NCBI GenBank assembly: GCA_002399435.1
Contig: DHDO01000019.1
Coordinates: 12,703-27,936, forward strand
Source of the DNA: Firmicutes bacterium UBA4874
Lineage (GTDB): Bacteria; Bacillota; Clostridia; Caldicoprobacterales; DTU083
Length of the DNA: 15,234 nucleotides
Direction of reading: 5' to 3'
Shown here: in pieces, positions 1 to 7,432 of the stretch
How the letters are laid out: each line of letters begins with the position of its first letter
Numbering within the stretch: the stretch's first letter is position 1
Made by a program: the position numbers and the translations under genes
Notes under the pieces: model-generated
Databases searched by the model: none
Seen by the model: the letters and a program-made list of their open reading frames with translations, nothing else
Told to the model about the DNA's origin: nothing

Positions 1-2
1 TT

Positions 3-30
3 TCAGCAATCATCTTTCAGCAACCATCTT
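3..30. repeat. 14-bp tandem duplication across the pepV stop codon
   Basis: Two adjacent 14-bp units, tcagcaatcatctt (3-16) and tcagcaaccatctt (17-30), differ at one base. On the coding strand the second unit carries the last Asp, Gly and Cys codons and the TGA stop of pepV, and the first unit repeats the same motif just after the stop. The array may continue to the left, since bases 1-2 also match the unit. Confidence 0.8.
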
Positions 31-1426
31 CACAGCAAAGAGCGGCAATGGCATGAGCATAGATTTTTGTATGGAGAATGAGATCGTCCACAAAAATATG
101 CTCATCCGTTTCATGGGCAAGCTCCGGACGGCCGGGAAACAGCGCTCCAAATGCCACCGCATTCTTCATTGCCCTCGCATAAGTCCCTCCGCCGATGGAC
201 AGGACCTTTGCGGGCTGTCCGGTCTGCTCCGTGTACACCTTCTTCAGCGTCTCAATCAGAAAACCTTCCTCAGGTACGTGCAGGGGAGCCTGGGCATTGC
301 AGCACTCCACCCCGATGCCGGTACCTTTCACAGCGCTTCGCAGGATGTCCATAATCTGATCCTGGCTGTAGCTGACCGGATAGCGGATATCGATCTCCGC
401 CTCCCCATGGGCCTGATCCACCAGAATGGTCCCAAGGTTTAAGGTCAGGGCGCCGGACACTTCATCCCTCAAATCCAGGTTCAGGCCGGCACCGGTGGTA
501 TCCACACCGATTTTGTTGTTCAGGAACAGAAGAAACTGCTCCATCTCACTGTCACCCAGCCCCATGGTACTCAGAAAAGCCAGCATTCTGCCAATGGCAT
601 TGCTTCCCTTTTCCGGCGTGCTCGCATGGGCGGATACCCCCTTGGATCGTATCCGGATCCCCGTGTCCTCACAGAAGTCGGCGGTCAGCTCATAGCCGGA
701 ATACTGCTCCATACTGTGAAGATGCGTCAGGATTTTGTCCTGATCCCCCGTGGGCAGAAAGCAGCAGGTGCATTCATCCGGCACCATATTGGGACGATGT
801 CCTCCCGTCAGAGACTTGATTTTCACGGCAGAGTCCGCCCCCGCGGCAAAGTCCTTTTTCAGTTTGAAGGCCAGAATTCCCTTTTCCACATTGATGATTG
901 GATAATCCGCATCCGGCGTGACTCCAAAGTCCGGCATGGGCTCCCTTTGGAAATAGGTCTCCATGTCCTTCCATCCGCTTTCTTCATCCGTGCCAAAAAT
1001 GATCCGGACCTTCCGCTTCATCTTTCTGCCGGACTCCATGACGGCTTTCATGCCATACAGTGCGCCGATGGTGGGGCCTTTGTCGTCCGCCGTGCCCCGT
1101 CCATACATCCTGCCGTCCACAATTCGGGCCTCATAGGGCGGACAGGTCCATCCGCTTCCCTCCGGTACCACATCCAGATGACCGAGAATTGCCATGGTCT
1201 CGTCTCCCTGACCGAACTCCGCGAAGCCGGCGTATCCGTCAATATTCTTTACGCGGAATCCCAGCCTTTCCGCTAAAGCCAACGCATTGCGCAGCGCATG
1301 ATCCACATTCTTCCCGAATGGCTTCCCCGGCAGCGGGGATGCCTCCACACTGGGGATCCGTACGATGTCCTGCACCGACCGGATCACATCCTCCCGGTGC
1401 TCCTCAACGTATTTGTTACAATCCAT
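17..1426 (-). CDS. pepV: PepV-type dipeptidase (M20 family, dinuclear zinc)
   Basis: This cytoplasmic dipeptidase cleaves dipeptides and some longer peptides with an unblocked N-terminus. The 469-residue length fits PepV. The full M20 metal site is visible: His83 and Asp85 in GHLDVV, the bridging Asp114 in GRGTADDKG, catalytic Glu148 and ligand Glu149 in GTDEES, Asp172 in TPDADYP, and the C-terminal His438 in ELAHETDEH. Residues of roughly 185-300 form the lid or dimerisation domain. I chose the ATG at 1426 because an AGGGGAG ribosome binding site lies 7 nt before it. A GTG at 1444 is in frame but sits on that binding site. It is probably co-transcribed with yitT upstream, across a 100-bp gap filled by tandem repeats. 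It is the natural downstream enzyme for the peptide importer in this window, although it belongs to a separate transcription unit. Confidence 0.93.
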   Translation of the reverse strand: MDCNKYVEEHREDVIRSVQDIVRIPSVEASPLPGKPFGKNVDHALRNALALAERLGFRVKNIDGYAGFAEFGQGDETMAILGHLDVVPEGSGWTCPPYEARIVDGRMYGRGTADDKGPTIGALYGMKAVMESGRKMKRKVRIIFGTDEESGWKDMETYFQREPMPDFGVTPDADYPIINVEKGILAFKLKKDFAAGADSAVKIKSLTGGHRPNMVPDECTCCFLPTGDQDKILTHLHSMEQYSGYELTADFCEDTGIRIRSKGVSAHASTPEKGSNAIGRMLAFLSTMGLGDSEMEQFLLFLNNKIGVDTTGAGLNLDLRDEVSGALTLNLGTILVDQAHGEAEIDIRYPVSYSQDQIMDILRSAVKGTGIGVECCNAQAPLHVPEEGFLIETLKKVYTEQTGQPAKVLSIGGGTYARAMKNAVAFGALFPGRPELAHETDEHIFVDDLILHTKIYAHAIAALCCEDGC

Positions 1427-1478
1427 TTGTCTTCTCCCCTCCACGTTTTTTCAATCCGTTCTTGTTCCATCTGATCTT

Positions 1479-1534
1479 TTTCAGTCATTCCCTTTCAAGC
1501 ATTCCCTTTCAATCATTCCCTTTCAATCATTCCT
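1479..1534. repeat. 14-bp tandem repeat, four copies, at the yitT stop codon
   Basis: Four head-to-tail 14-bp units lie at 1479-1492, 1493-1506, 1507-1520 and 1521-1534, with consensus tttcaatcattccc on the plus strand. Two copies match apart from the last base, and the others differ by one or two bases. The unit nearest yitT contains that gene's TGA stop, and the array fills much of the yitT-pepV gap. No hairpin terminator or clear promoter is visible in the gap. Confidence 0.9.
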
Positions 1535-2348
1535 TTAAAAATCCTTTTCCCTCCACCTCACGGGTATCAATAATGGACAGAAAGGCGTCAGGATCAATCC
1601 TTTTGACAATATCCCGCACCCGGGCGAGCTCCATCACCCGGACAACCATATAGATCAACTTCCGCTGCTTTTTTGTATAAGCGCCTTCTGCTTCAATAAA
1701 GGTAATGCCCCGTTTCACCTTTCGAAACAGCTCATCCGCAATTTCCTGACAGGAATCGGAAACAATGATAATGGTCTTGCTGTGATTGAACCCTTCCTGA
1801 ATGGAATCAATCACCTTGTTCCCCACGAAGATGGAAACCAGGGTCAGCATGGCCATTTCCACATCAAACAGAAATGCGGCAATCGTCAGAATGATGCCGT
1901 TCATCGCCAGACCAATGCCGCCGATACTGAAGGAAAAATATTTGTTGATGATAATGGCTATGATATCCGTACCGCCCAGGGATCCCCGGTTCTTGATCAC
2001 CATACCCGTGCCGATGCCGGAAATCAGCCCGCCGAAAATGGCCGCCACCATGGGATCCTTTACCGGGATCACCCATGCCCTTGTCAGGGATAAAAACAGG
2101 GAAGAACTAAGGATGCCAACGACACTCAGCCAGGTAAAGCGCTTGCCGATCATGCGATAGCTTCCAAAAAACAGGGGGATGTTCAAAACAGCCACAGACA
2201 GACCCGTTGGCAGATGAAATAAGTATTCCAGCATCATCGCTACGCCGGTCAATCCTCCGCTCAGCAGATGATGAGGAAGAAACAGGGCATTGATCGCCAC
2301 GGAATAGATAAAGCTGCCCAACAGTATGGTAAAAGTCCGGAATATCAT
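1527..2348 (-). CDS. YitT family membrane protein with C-terminal DUF2179 domain
   Basis: This 273-residue integral membrane protein has the usual YitT layout. About five hydrophobic segments fill residues 1-165, including the family-typical stretches TILLGSFIYSVAIN near the start and NRGSLGGTDIIA around 120-132. A soluble C-terminal DUF2179 domain follows, at about 195-270. YitT proteins are abundant in Bacillota; their substrate is not established, and I do not assign one. The ATG at 2348 has only a weak AAAGGAAT in front. A much stronger GGAGGAGGG lies 30 nt upstream, 9 nt before an in-frame CTG at 2369, so the protein may start seven residues earlier. It is transcribed away from nagB and appears to head a two-gene unit with pepV. 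Confidence 0.88.
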   Translation of the reverse strand: MIFRTFTILLGSFIYSVAINALFLPHHLLSGGLTGVAMMLEYLFHLPTGLSVAVLNIPLFFGSYRMIGKRFTWLSVVGILSSSLFLSLTRAWVIPVKDPMVAAIFGGLISGIGTGMVIKNRGSLGGTDIIAIIINKYFSFSIGGIGLAMNGIILTIAAFLFDVEMAMLTLVSIFVGNKVIDSIQEGFNHSKTIIIVSDSCQEIADELFRKVKRGITFIEAEGAYTKKQRKLIYMVVRVMELARVRDIVKRIDPDAFLSIIDTREVEGKGFLKE

Positions 2349-2378
2349 ATTCCTTTGTCCCTTGCTCAGGATAAAGAT

Positions 2379-2385
2379 CCCTCCT
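2379..2385 (-). promoter_or_regulatory. Displaced strong ribosome binding site of yitT
   Basis: The minus strand carries AGGAGGG inside a longer GGGGAGGAGGGA. It lies 9 nt before an in-frame CTG (2369-2367) but 30 nt before the annotated ATG. A CTG start would add the residues L/M-S-K-G-Q-R-N, giving a basic N-terminus ahead of the first membrane segment. This is a suggestion only, because CTG starts are rare. Confidence 0.4.
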
Positions 2386-2414
2386 CCCCTGGGAACTTCT
2401 CTCGTTTCCTTACC

Positions 2415-2423
2415 AGTATACCA
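2415..2423 (-). promoter_or_regulatory. Probable extended -10 promoter for yitT-pepV
   Basis: The minus strand reads TGGTATACT, an extended -10 element (TG-n-TATACT). No convincing -35 element sits 17 nt upstream, as is usual for extended -10 promoters. The predicted transcript start is near 2408, leaving a 5' leader of about 60 nt. The element is divergent from the nagB promoter, with about 60 bp between the two -10 boxes. Confidence 0.55.
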
Positions 2424-2460
2424 TAAAGAACCTTCTCCGATAGTATGCCATTGAATATAT

Positions 2461-2490
2461 TTTAAATTTATTGTGATGTTGTGTTATAAT
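2461..2490 (+). promoter_or_regulatory. nagB promoter, extended -10
   Basis: TGTTATAAT (TG at 2482-2483, TATAAT at 2485-2490) is a consensus extended -10 element. A weak TTTAAA at 2461-2466 sits 18 nt upstream as a possible -35. The transcript should start near 2497, giving a leader of about 40 nt that ends in the ribosome binding site caggagg, 8 nt before the ATG. I see no recognisable operator or riboswitch. Confidence 0.75.
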
Positions 2491-2535
2491 GTAGACAATC
2501 CTATCAGGAAATAGTTTTATCAGGAGGTCAGAAAT

Positions 2536-3267
2536 ATGCAGTTATTTATCGATACAGAGAAAGCCTGTGATGAAAAGGCCGCTTTGGAGATTGTAAATCA
2601 AATCGAAAGCAAACCCGATACCATACTGGGACTTGCCACGGGTTCCACCCCTATCGGCATGTATCAAAGACTCGTGAAGAAATACCAGGATGGGGAAATC
2701 CATTTCAATCATGTCCGCACCTTTAATCTGGACGAATATGTCGGCCTTCCAAAGGATCATCCCTGCAGCTACTATTATTTTATGCAGGAGAATCTTTTCA
2801 AGGCAGTGGATCTGGATCCTGAAGCTTCCTCCCTTCCGGACGGGACCGCAGCCGATCCGGAAAAGGAATGCCTGGAGTATGAAAAAAAACTGGAAGCAGC
2901 GGGAGGCATCGATCTTCAGGTACTGGGGATCGGCCGCAACGGGCATATCGGATTCAATGAACCCGGAACGCCCTTCAACGCCGTTACCCATGTGGTACCA
3001 TTGACGCAAAGTACCATTGATGCAAATTCCAGATTTTTTGACAATGCGGATCAGGTTCCCCGCCGGGCGCTATCCATGGGGATTAAAACCATTATGCACG
3101 CAAGAAAAATTCTTTTGATCGCCAAAGGGGAAGACAAGGCGGATGCGGTACAAAAAGCCCTGCAGGGTCCGATTACCCCCAATGTTCCGGCATCTGTCCT
3201 TCAGCTGCATCCCAATGTAACCGTAATTCTGGATCACGCTGCAGCAGGAAAACTGAAGATGCAATGA
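2536..3267 (+). CDS. nagB: Glucosamine-6-phosphate deaminase
   Basis: NagB converts glucosamine 6-phosphate to fructose 6-phosphate and ammonia, in the cytoplasm, so that amino sugars from chitin or cell-wall recycling enter glycolysis. At 243 residues it is the short Bacillus-type form. Motifs include the phosphate loop GLATGSTPIG (32-41), catalytic LDEYVGL with Asp66, and GIGRNGHIGFNEP (131-143) with His137 and Glu142. Asn135 replaces the Asp seen at this place in the Escherichia coli enzyme, which is normal for Bacillus-type NagB. The ATG follows a consensus AGGAGG by 8 nt. The gene stands alone between its own promoter and terminator, and no nagA or sugar transporter is adjacent. Confidence 0.96.
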   Translation: MQLFIDTEKACDEKAALEIVNQIESKPDTILGLATGSTPIGMYQRLVKKYQDGEIHFNHVRTFNLDEYVGLPKDHPCSYYYFMQENLFKAVDLDPEASSLPDGTAADPEKECLEYEKKLEAAGGIDLQVLGIGRNGHIGFNEPGTPFNAVTHVVPLTQSTIDANSRFFDNADQVPRRALSMGIKTIMHARKILLIAKGEDKADAVQKALQGPITPNVPASVLQLHPNVTVILDHAAAGKLKMQ

Positions 3268-3373
3268 GATTAAGATGCGGGAGGATCGTTCGATTTCCCC
3301 GGCAGGAAAGTATCCCCGCAGCATAACATTTGATATTTTCCCAAATGGAATCCTTAAAAAGAAATAAAAGCCC

Positions 3374-3406
3374 AAAAAAAGGTCCGTCGGATTGACGGAC
3401 CTTTTT
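3374..3406. terminator. Bidirectional intrinsic terminator between nagB and oppA
   Basis: A perfect 8-bp G+C-rich stem, ggtccgtc (3381-3388) and gacggacc (3394-3401), closes a 5-nt loop. Five T residues follow it on the plus strand and seven A residues precede it. Read in reverse, the same hairpin is followed by seven T residues. It can therefore end nagB transcription rightward and opp operon transcription leftward between these convergent genes. Confidence 0.93.
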
Positions 3407-3509
3407 CCATGCGCAATTTGTTACCCTGCACAATTCCTCTCTCAGTTTATAAAAGTCCATTTATAAAACTTTCATATAACTTCGGATCAGCATGCCAGGC
3501 AAGTTTCCC

Positions 3510-5177
3510 TTAATCTTCAATATCCGCATACTGGAAATACCAGTATCCATAAGGAGAATGCCAGGCACCCTTGATTTTGCTGCTCTGCAGATAAAAGTCA
3601 TTGTAGTAAGCGATGGGTATCGCACCGGCATCCTTCATCAGGATGTCTTCTGCCTGATGCAGATAACCGGAACGCGTTTTTGCATCTGCTTCCACGGCGG
3701 CTTTATCCATCATGGCATCATACTCAGGGTTTTTGTACTTGCTGTCATTGTTTCCATTGTCGCTGTAGAAAAGCTCCAGCATATTGGAAGGGTCGTTATA
3801 ATCCATAACCCAGCCGTTCCGACTGGCTTCATAATCCCCTGCACGACGCATGGGAGTGAAGGATGCCCATTCGACAACATCCACCTTCAGCGTAATCCCC
3901 AGTTTCTTCCATGCCTCCTGCATATACTGTGCGAATACCTTATGCCAGCTGGCATCATTGGTGGAATACGTGATGGTGGGGAACCCTTTCCCATCCGGAT
4001 AGCCGGCATCCGCCATCAATTTCTTTGCCTTCTTCAGATTGCCTTCGTAGTCTTCCGTATCAATATACGGCTTCCCGCCGTTGGCATGATCCATAAAGGG
4101 GCTGTTATCCCAATCGCTTAAACCGGTTCCCAGGAAATTGCCTGCAGGAGTATACACTCCTTCTGCCAGGGTCTCCGACATATATTTACGATCCAGTGCC
4201 AGACTCAGTGCCTTGCGGACACGGGGATCCTTAAACTGGGGCAGGGAATCATTCAGACTGATATAATAGGTGCCCAAAACGGGTTCGACATGAAACTCCT
4301 TGTTGTTCCGCAGGGCTTTGATCTCTGCAGTGGGGACATCCTTGATCATCATGGCTTCACCGGTCTGATAGGCAGCATAGGCGGAGTTCGCATCTTCGAT
4401 CAGCAGTAATTTGATGGAATCCAGCTTGACTTTATTCGCATCCCGGAAGTAGGGATTCTTTTTGAACATGATATAGGAGTTGGGCACCCATTCGCTGATA
4501 TAAAACGGACCGTTGCAGATATAGGTTTCCGGCTTGGTCGCCCAGGCATCTCCGTTTTCTTCAATGGTTTTCTTGTTGACCGGACTCAATGGTGCAAAAG
4601 CAGCCATCTTGTCAAAATACACACTGGGATGGGACAGTTCCACCACAAATGTGTTCTTATCGGGAGCAGAAACCGCCAGCTTATCCGGATCGCCTTTTTC
4701 CGCTTCGTCAAATCCCTTTACCATGCCCAGGGCAGTTTTGGCATAAGGCGCAGCCGTATCCGGGTCCACCATGCGCTTCCAGCTGTATACAAAGTCCTCT
4801 GCCGTAAGCTCCGAACCATCCGACCATTTCAGATTATCGTGCAGATGAAATGTCCAGGTCAGACCATCGTCGCTTACTTTGTAGTCCTTTGCAGCACCAC
4901 TGATCACTTTGCCATCCTGGTCAATGTTCAGCAGGCAGTCAAAGGCAAACAGAAGCATATTGCCTCCGTCCACGGCACTGTTCAGGGCAGGATCGATGGT
5001 CTCTGGATTGGGGCCGATCTCTGCCACCAGCTGTTTTCCGCCTTTTCCCCCTTTACCGGGTGCTTCGCTGCTTTTGTTGGCACCGCCTTTTGATTTCTTA
5101 TCGGAACTGCCACAGCCGTAAACGCTGAAAGACAGGAGCACGGTAAGTGCCAGCACCAATGCTATCTTTCTTTTCAT
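3510..5177 (-). CDS. oppA: Peptide-binding lipoprotein of the opp transporter (SBP_bac_5)
   Basis: This 555-residue extracytoplasmic solute-binding protein captures oligopeptides for the OppBCDF importer. Residues 1-21 are a lipoprotein signal peptide with lipobox VYGC, so Cys22 should be lipid-modified and anchor the protein outside the membrane. A flexible Ser/Gly/Lys linker (23-48) follows. The SBP_bac_5 fold begins at the family-typical GPNPETIDPALNS, and the hinge and lobe regions run to the C-terminus. Full length indicates an intact protein. The ATG at 5177 has GGAGG 8 nt upstream. It is the last gene of the operon, behind oppF and a 219-bp repeat-containing gap. This is a less common order than oppA first. 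Peptide length preference cannot be told from the sequence. Confidence 0.93.
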   Translation of the reverse strand: MKRKIALVLALTVLLSFSVYGCGSSDKKSKGGANKSSEAPGKGGKGGKQLVAEIGPNPETIDPALNSAVDGGNMLLFAFDCLLNIDQDGKVISGAAKDYKVSDDGLTWTFHLHDNLKWSDGSELTAEDFVYSWKRMVDPDTAAPYAKTALGMVKGFDEAEKGDPDKLAVSAPDKNTFVVELSHPSVYFDKMAAFAPLSPVNKKTIEENGDAWATKPETYICNGPFYISEWVPNSYIMFKKNPYFRDANKVKLDSIKLLLIEDANSAYAAYQTGEAMMIKDVPTAEIKALRNNKEFHVEPVLGTYYISLNDSLPQFKDPRVRKALSLALDRKYMSETLAEGVYTPAGNFLGTGLSDWDNSPFMDHANGGKPYIDTEDYEGNLKKAKKLMADAGYPDGKGFPTITYSTNDASWHKVFAQYMQEAWKKLGITLKVDVVEWASFTPMRRAGDYEASRNGWVMDYNDPSNMLELFYSDNGNNDSKYKNPEYDAMMDKAAVEADAKTRSGYLHQAEDILMKDAGAIPIAYYNDFYLQSSKIKGAWHSPYGYWYFQYADIED

Positions 5178-5396
5178 ACATTTGTCCTCCTTTTATTCTT
5201 GCTTTGATCCTTCCATATGTCCAACACGGACATCTTCAGGAAACCAATTGCCGTTTGCATCCTTCCATACATACCATCCATGGCATACCGATATACATCC
5301 ATGGCATTACCGATATACATTTATCCCATACCGATATCCATCCATGGCATGTCATCTTCCGGATCCATTGCCCATCCACACAACGCTGTACATGCT
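5178..5396 (-). other. oppF-oppA intergenic region with repeats and a short stem
   Basis: This 219-bp gap within the opp operon holds a tandem repeat (5276-5350), a small perfect hairpin (atgtcc 5217-5222, loop aacac, ggacat 5228-5233) and the oppA ribosome binding site. I found no intrinsic terminator and no convincing promoter. The stem could separate or stabilise the oppA part of the message, as is known for some opp operons, but this is inference. A 48-codon open frame (5320 to 5174) crosses the repeat and ends overlapping the oppA start. It lacks a good ribosome binding site. Confidence 0.6.
5276..5350. repeat. 21-22-bp tandem repeat, about 3.5 copies, between oppF and oppA
   Basis: Units begin at 5276, 5297, 5319 and 5340 with consensus atccatggcataccgatata on the plus strand. 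The first two copies differ by a single inserted T, the third is diverged in its left half, and the fourth is partial. Each full copy contains ATGCCATGG on the minus strand, which produces many accidental ATG codons. Confidence 0.85.
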
Positions 5397-6395
5397 TTAT
5401 CCGATTGCCGGTTTTTCATCCTTCACCCGGTCCAGGTGATGGCAGGCAGCAAAGTGGCCGGGCGACACCTCCCGCCATTCCGGCTCCTCCGCCGCACATC
5501 GCTCATCCGCATAGGGGCACCTGGTACGGAACCGGCATCCCGAAGGAGGATCCACCGGACTGGGAACATCCCCTTTCAGTACAATGCGCTGAGCTGCCCG
5601 GGCAGTCTTCGGATCGGCTATGGGAATGGCCGAGATCAGACTCCGTGTATACGGATGCACGCTGTGAAAGGTCAGCTCATAGCTGTCCGCCAGTTCCATC
5701 ATCTTTCCCAGGTACATGACGCCAATCCGGCTGGAAATGTGTTTCACGACGCTCAGGTTATGGGCAATGAACAGGTAGGTCAGCCCCAGCCGCTCCTGAA
5801 GCTCCTCGAACATGTTGACTACCTGCGCCTGGATGGAAACATCCAGAGCCGAAACAGGCTCATCACACACGATAAACTCCGGATCCACTGCCAGGGCACG
5901 GGCAATGCCCACTCGTTGGCGCTGTCCTCCGGAAAACTCATGGGGATAGCGGTTGGCATGCTCTGTATTCAGTCCCACCAGGCTCAGCAGCTCCACAATA
6001 CGATCCCGCCGCTCTTTGGAATTGGCTGCCAGATGATGGATATCAATGGCTTCCCCGATAATATCCCCTACAGTCATCCGTGGATCCAGGCTGGCATAGG
6101 GATCCTGGAACACGATCTGCATTTTCCGGCGGTAAGGGAGCATATTGACATGCGTAATATCCTTTCCGTCATAAAAGATCTTACCGCTGGTAGGCTCATA
6201 CAGCCGCAATATAGTGCGGCCTGCAGTAGTCTTTCCACAGCCGGACTCTCCCACAAGGCCAAATGTTTCTCCTTTTCGGATATAGAAACTGATGTCGTCC
6301 ACGGCCTTGACATATTTTCGCTCAAATGGCCTTTCTCCCTTTACGGGAAAGTATTCTTTCAGGTGCTGCACTTCGACCAGTTTTTTGTCTTCCAT
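5397..6395 (-). CDS. oppF: Peptide ABC transporter ATP-binding subunit OppF
   Basis: This is one of the two cytoplasmic ATPases that power peptide import, at 332 residues. It shows Walker A GESGCGKT (49-56), the Q-loop in [12 protein letters not shown] (94-105), signature FSGGQRQR (154-161), Walker B IVCDEP with Glu179, and the H-loop in IAHNLS. The C-terminal oligopeptide-transporter extension carries Cys residues in a C-x5-C-x6-C pattern followed by a later Cys. In related Opp/Dpp ATPases a matching motif binds an iron-sulfur cluster. The ATG at 6395 overlaps the oppD stop as TAATG, which implies coupled translation. An earlier in-frame Met at 6452 would lie deep inside oppD and is less likely. 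Confidence 0.94.
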   Translation of the reverse strand: MEDKKLVEVQHLKEYFPVKGERPFERKYVKAVDDISFYIRKGETFGLVGESGCGKTTAGRTILRLYEPTSGKIFYDGKDITHVNMLPYRRKMQIVFQDPYASLDPRMTVGDIIGEAIDIHHLAANSKERRDRIVELLSLVGLNTEHANRYPHEFSGGQRQRVGIARALAVDPEFIVCDEPVSALDVSIQAQVVNMFEELQERLGLTYLFIAHNLSVVKHISSRIGVMYLGKMMELADSYELTFHSVHPYTRSLISAIPIADPKTARAAQRIVLKGDVPSPVDPPSGCRFRTRCPYADERCAAEEPEWREVSPGHFAACHHLDRVKDEKPAIG

Positions 6396-7402
6396 TATGT
6401 CAAAGCACCCCTTTGTTTTTTCATGAATTTTTCTTTGTCCAGCAGCCAGCATGCACTGTAGTGATTGTCGCTCAAATCGGTGTATTCCGGCATGTGCTTC
6501 ATGCAGACCTTCATGCAGTTCGGACAGCGGGTCGCAAAAGGACAGCCTTCCGGGAGATCAAGCAGATCCACCGGCAGCCCCTGAATCGGAACCAGCTTTT
6601 TGTGGTCCTTTTCATACAGGTTGGGAATACTCCGCAGCAGCCCTTTGGTATATTCATGGGAAGGCTGATAAAAGATCTCGTCTGTCGTCCCGCATTCCAC
6701 CACCTTACCGGCATACATTACGGCAATCCGGTCACACATTCCTGCCACAACGCCCAGGTCATGGGTAATGATAATAATGGACATATCCAGCTTTTCCTTC
6801 AGGCTCATCATCAATTCAAGAATCTGCGCCTGAATGGTCACATCCAGGGCTGTGGTCGGTTCGTCGGCAATCAAAAGCTTCGGTTCGCAGGCCAGGGCAA
6901 TTGCGATCATGACCCTTTGCCGCATCCCGCCGGAAAGCTCATGCGGATACTGCTTCATCCGCTTCTCCGGTTCATTGATGCCTACCAGGCGCAGCAGCTC
7001 ACAGGCACGTTCATTGGCTTGCTTTTCGGATCGTTTGGTATGCAGGAGAATGCCTTCCCGGATCTGGTTGCCAATGGTGTAAACCGGATTCAGACTGGTC
7101 ATCGGATCCTGAAAGATAATGGAGACCTCATTCCCCCGGATCCGGCGCATTTCCTTCTCCGTCATCTTATTGATATGATGACCGTTGAAGTAGATGTCCC
7201 CGCCTGTCAACCGTCCTGGATGAGCAGTCAGACCCATGAGACTGTATGCGGTAACGGACTTTCCGGAGCCGCTCTCACCCACGATCCCCAGGACTTCGCC
7301 CGGACGGATATATAAAGACACATCATTGAGGGCTTTCACTTCCCCGGCAGGGGTAAAAAAAGAAAGCTTCTCATTTTGGATGTCAACTAATTTTTCACTC
7401 AT
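6395..7402 (-). CDS. oppD: Peptide ABC transporter ATP-binding subunit OppD
   Basis: This is the second ATPase of the importer, 335 residues, pairing with OppF beneath the OppB/OppC pore. Visible motifs are Walker A GESGSGKS (42-49), the Q-loop in [12 protein letters not shown], signature LSGGMRQR (156-163), Walker B LLIADEP with Glu181, and ITHDLG with the switch His. The C-terminal extension has CPFATRC, two further Cys within eight residues and a distal Cys, again matching the iron-sulfur-type motif of OppD/DppD. The ATG at 7402 has GGAGG 7 nt upstream. A complete second copy of that binding site lies 14 nt further back because the leader is duplicated. oppC ends 30 bp upstream. Confidence 0.95.
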   Translation of the reverse strand: MSEKLVDIQNEKLSFFTPAGEVKALNDVSLYIRPGEVLGIVGESGSGKSVTAYSLMGLTAHPGRLTGGDIYFNGHHINKMTEKEMRRIRGNEVSIIFQDPMTSLNPVYTIGNQIREGILLHTKRSEKQANERACELLRLVGINEPEKRMKQYPHELSGGMRQRVMIAIALACEPKLLIADEPTTALDVTIQAQILELMMSLKEKLDMSIIIITHDLGVVAGMCDRIAVMYAGKVVECGTTDEIFYQPSHEYTKGLLRSIPNLYEKDHKKLVPIQGLPVDLLDLPEGCPFATRCPNCMKVCMKHMPEYTDLSDNHYSACWLLDKEKFMKKQRGALT

Positions 7403-7403
7403 A

Positions 7404-7431
7404 TTCTTTCCTCCTTCTTCTTTCCTCCTTC
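7404..7431. repeat. Perfect 14-bp duplication of the oppD ribosome binding site
   Basis: The plus strand carries ttctttcctccttc twice (7404-7417 and 7418-7431). The minus-strand unit GAAGGAGGAAAGAA holds a full Shine-Dalgarno sequence. The copy nearest oppD is correctly spaced, 7 nt before the ATG. The other lies 21 nt before it and directly follows the oppC stop codon. Confidence 0.92.
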
Positions 7432-7432
7432 C

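Noticed and set aside
1384..1488. 34-codon minus-strand open frame starting in the 14-bp repeats and running into pepV in another frame
   Set aside because: Its AAAGGGA is directly against the ATG, the start comes from the repeat, and it overlaps the well-supported pepV start.
2491..2535. Riboswitch or glmS-like element before nagB
   Set aside because: The leader is only about 40 nt and contains just a short direct repeat (tatcagga) and the ribosome binding site, with no room for a known riboswitch.
3445..3469. gtttataaaagtccatttataaaac as an operator or terminator after oppA
   Set aside because: The inverted repeat is imperfect and made of A and T only. It lies between the oppA stop and a much stronger terminator, so no function is supported.
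5217..6461. Long plus-strand open frame opposite oppF, and similar ones opposite oppD, oppC, oppB and the M23 gene
   Set aside because: The opposite strand encodes full-length, motif-complete proteins. The plus-strand frames lack ribosome binding sites and recognisable domains, and are rich in His, Gln and Pro as expected from antisense reading of coding DNA.
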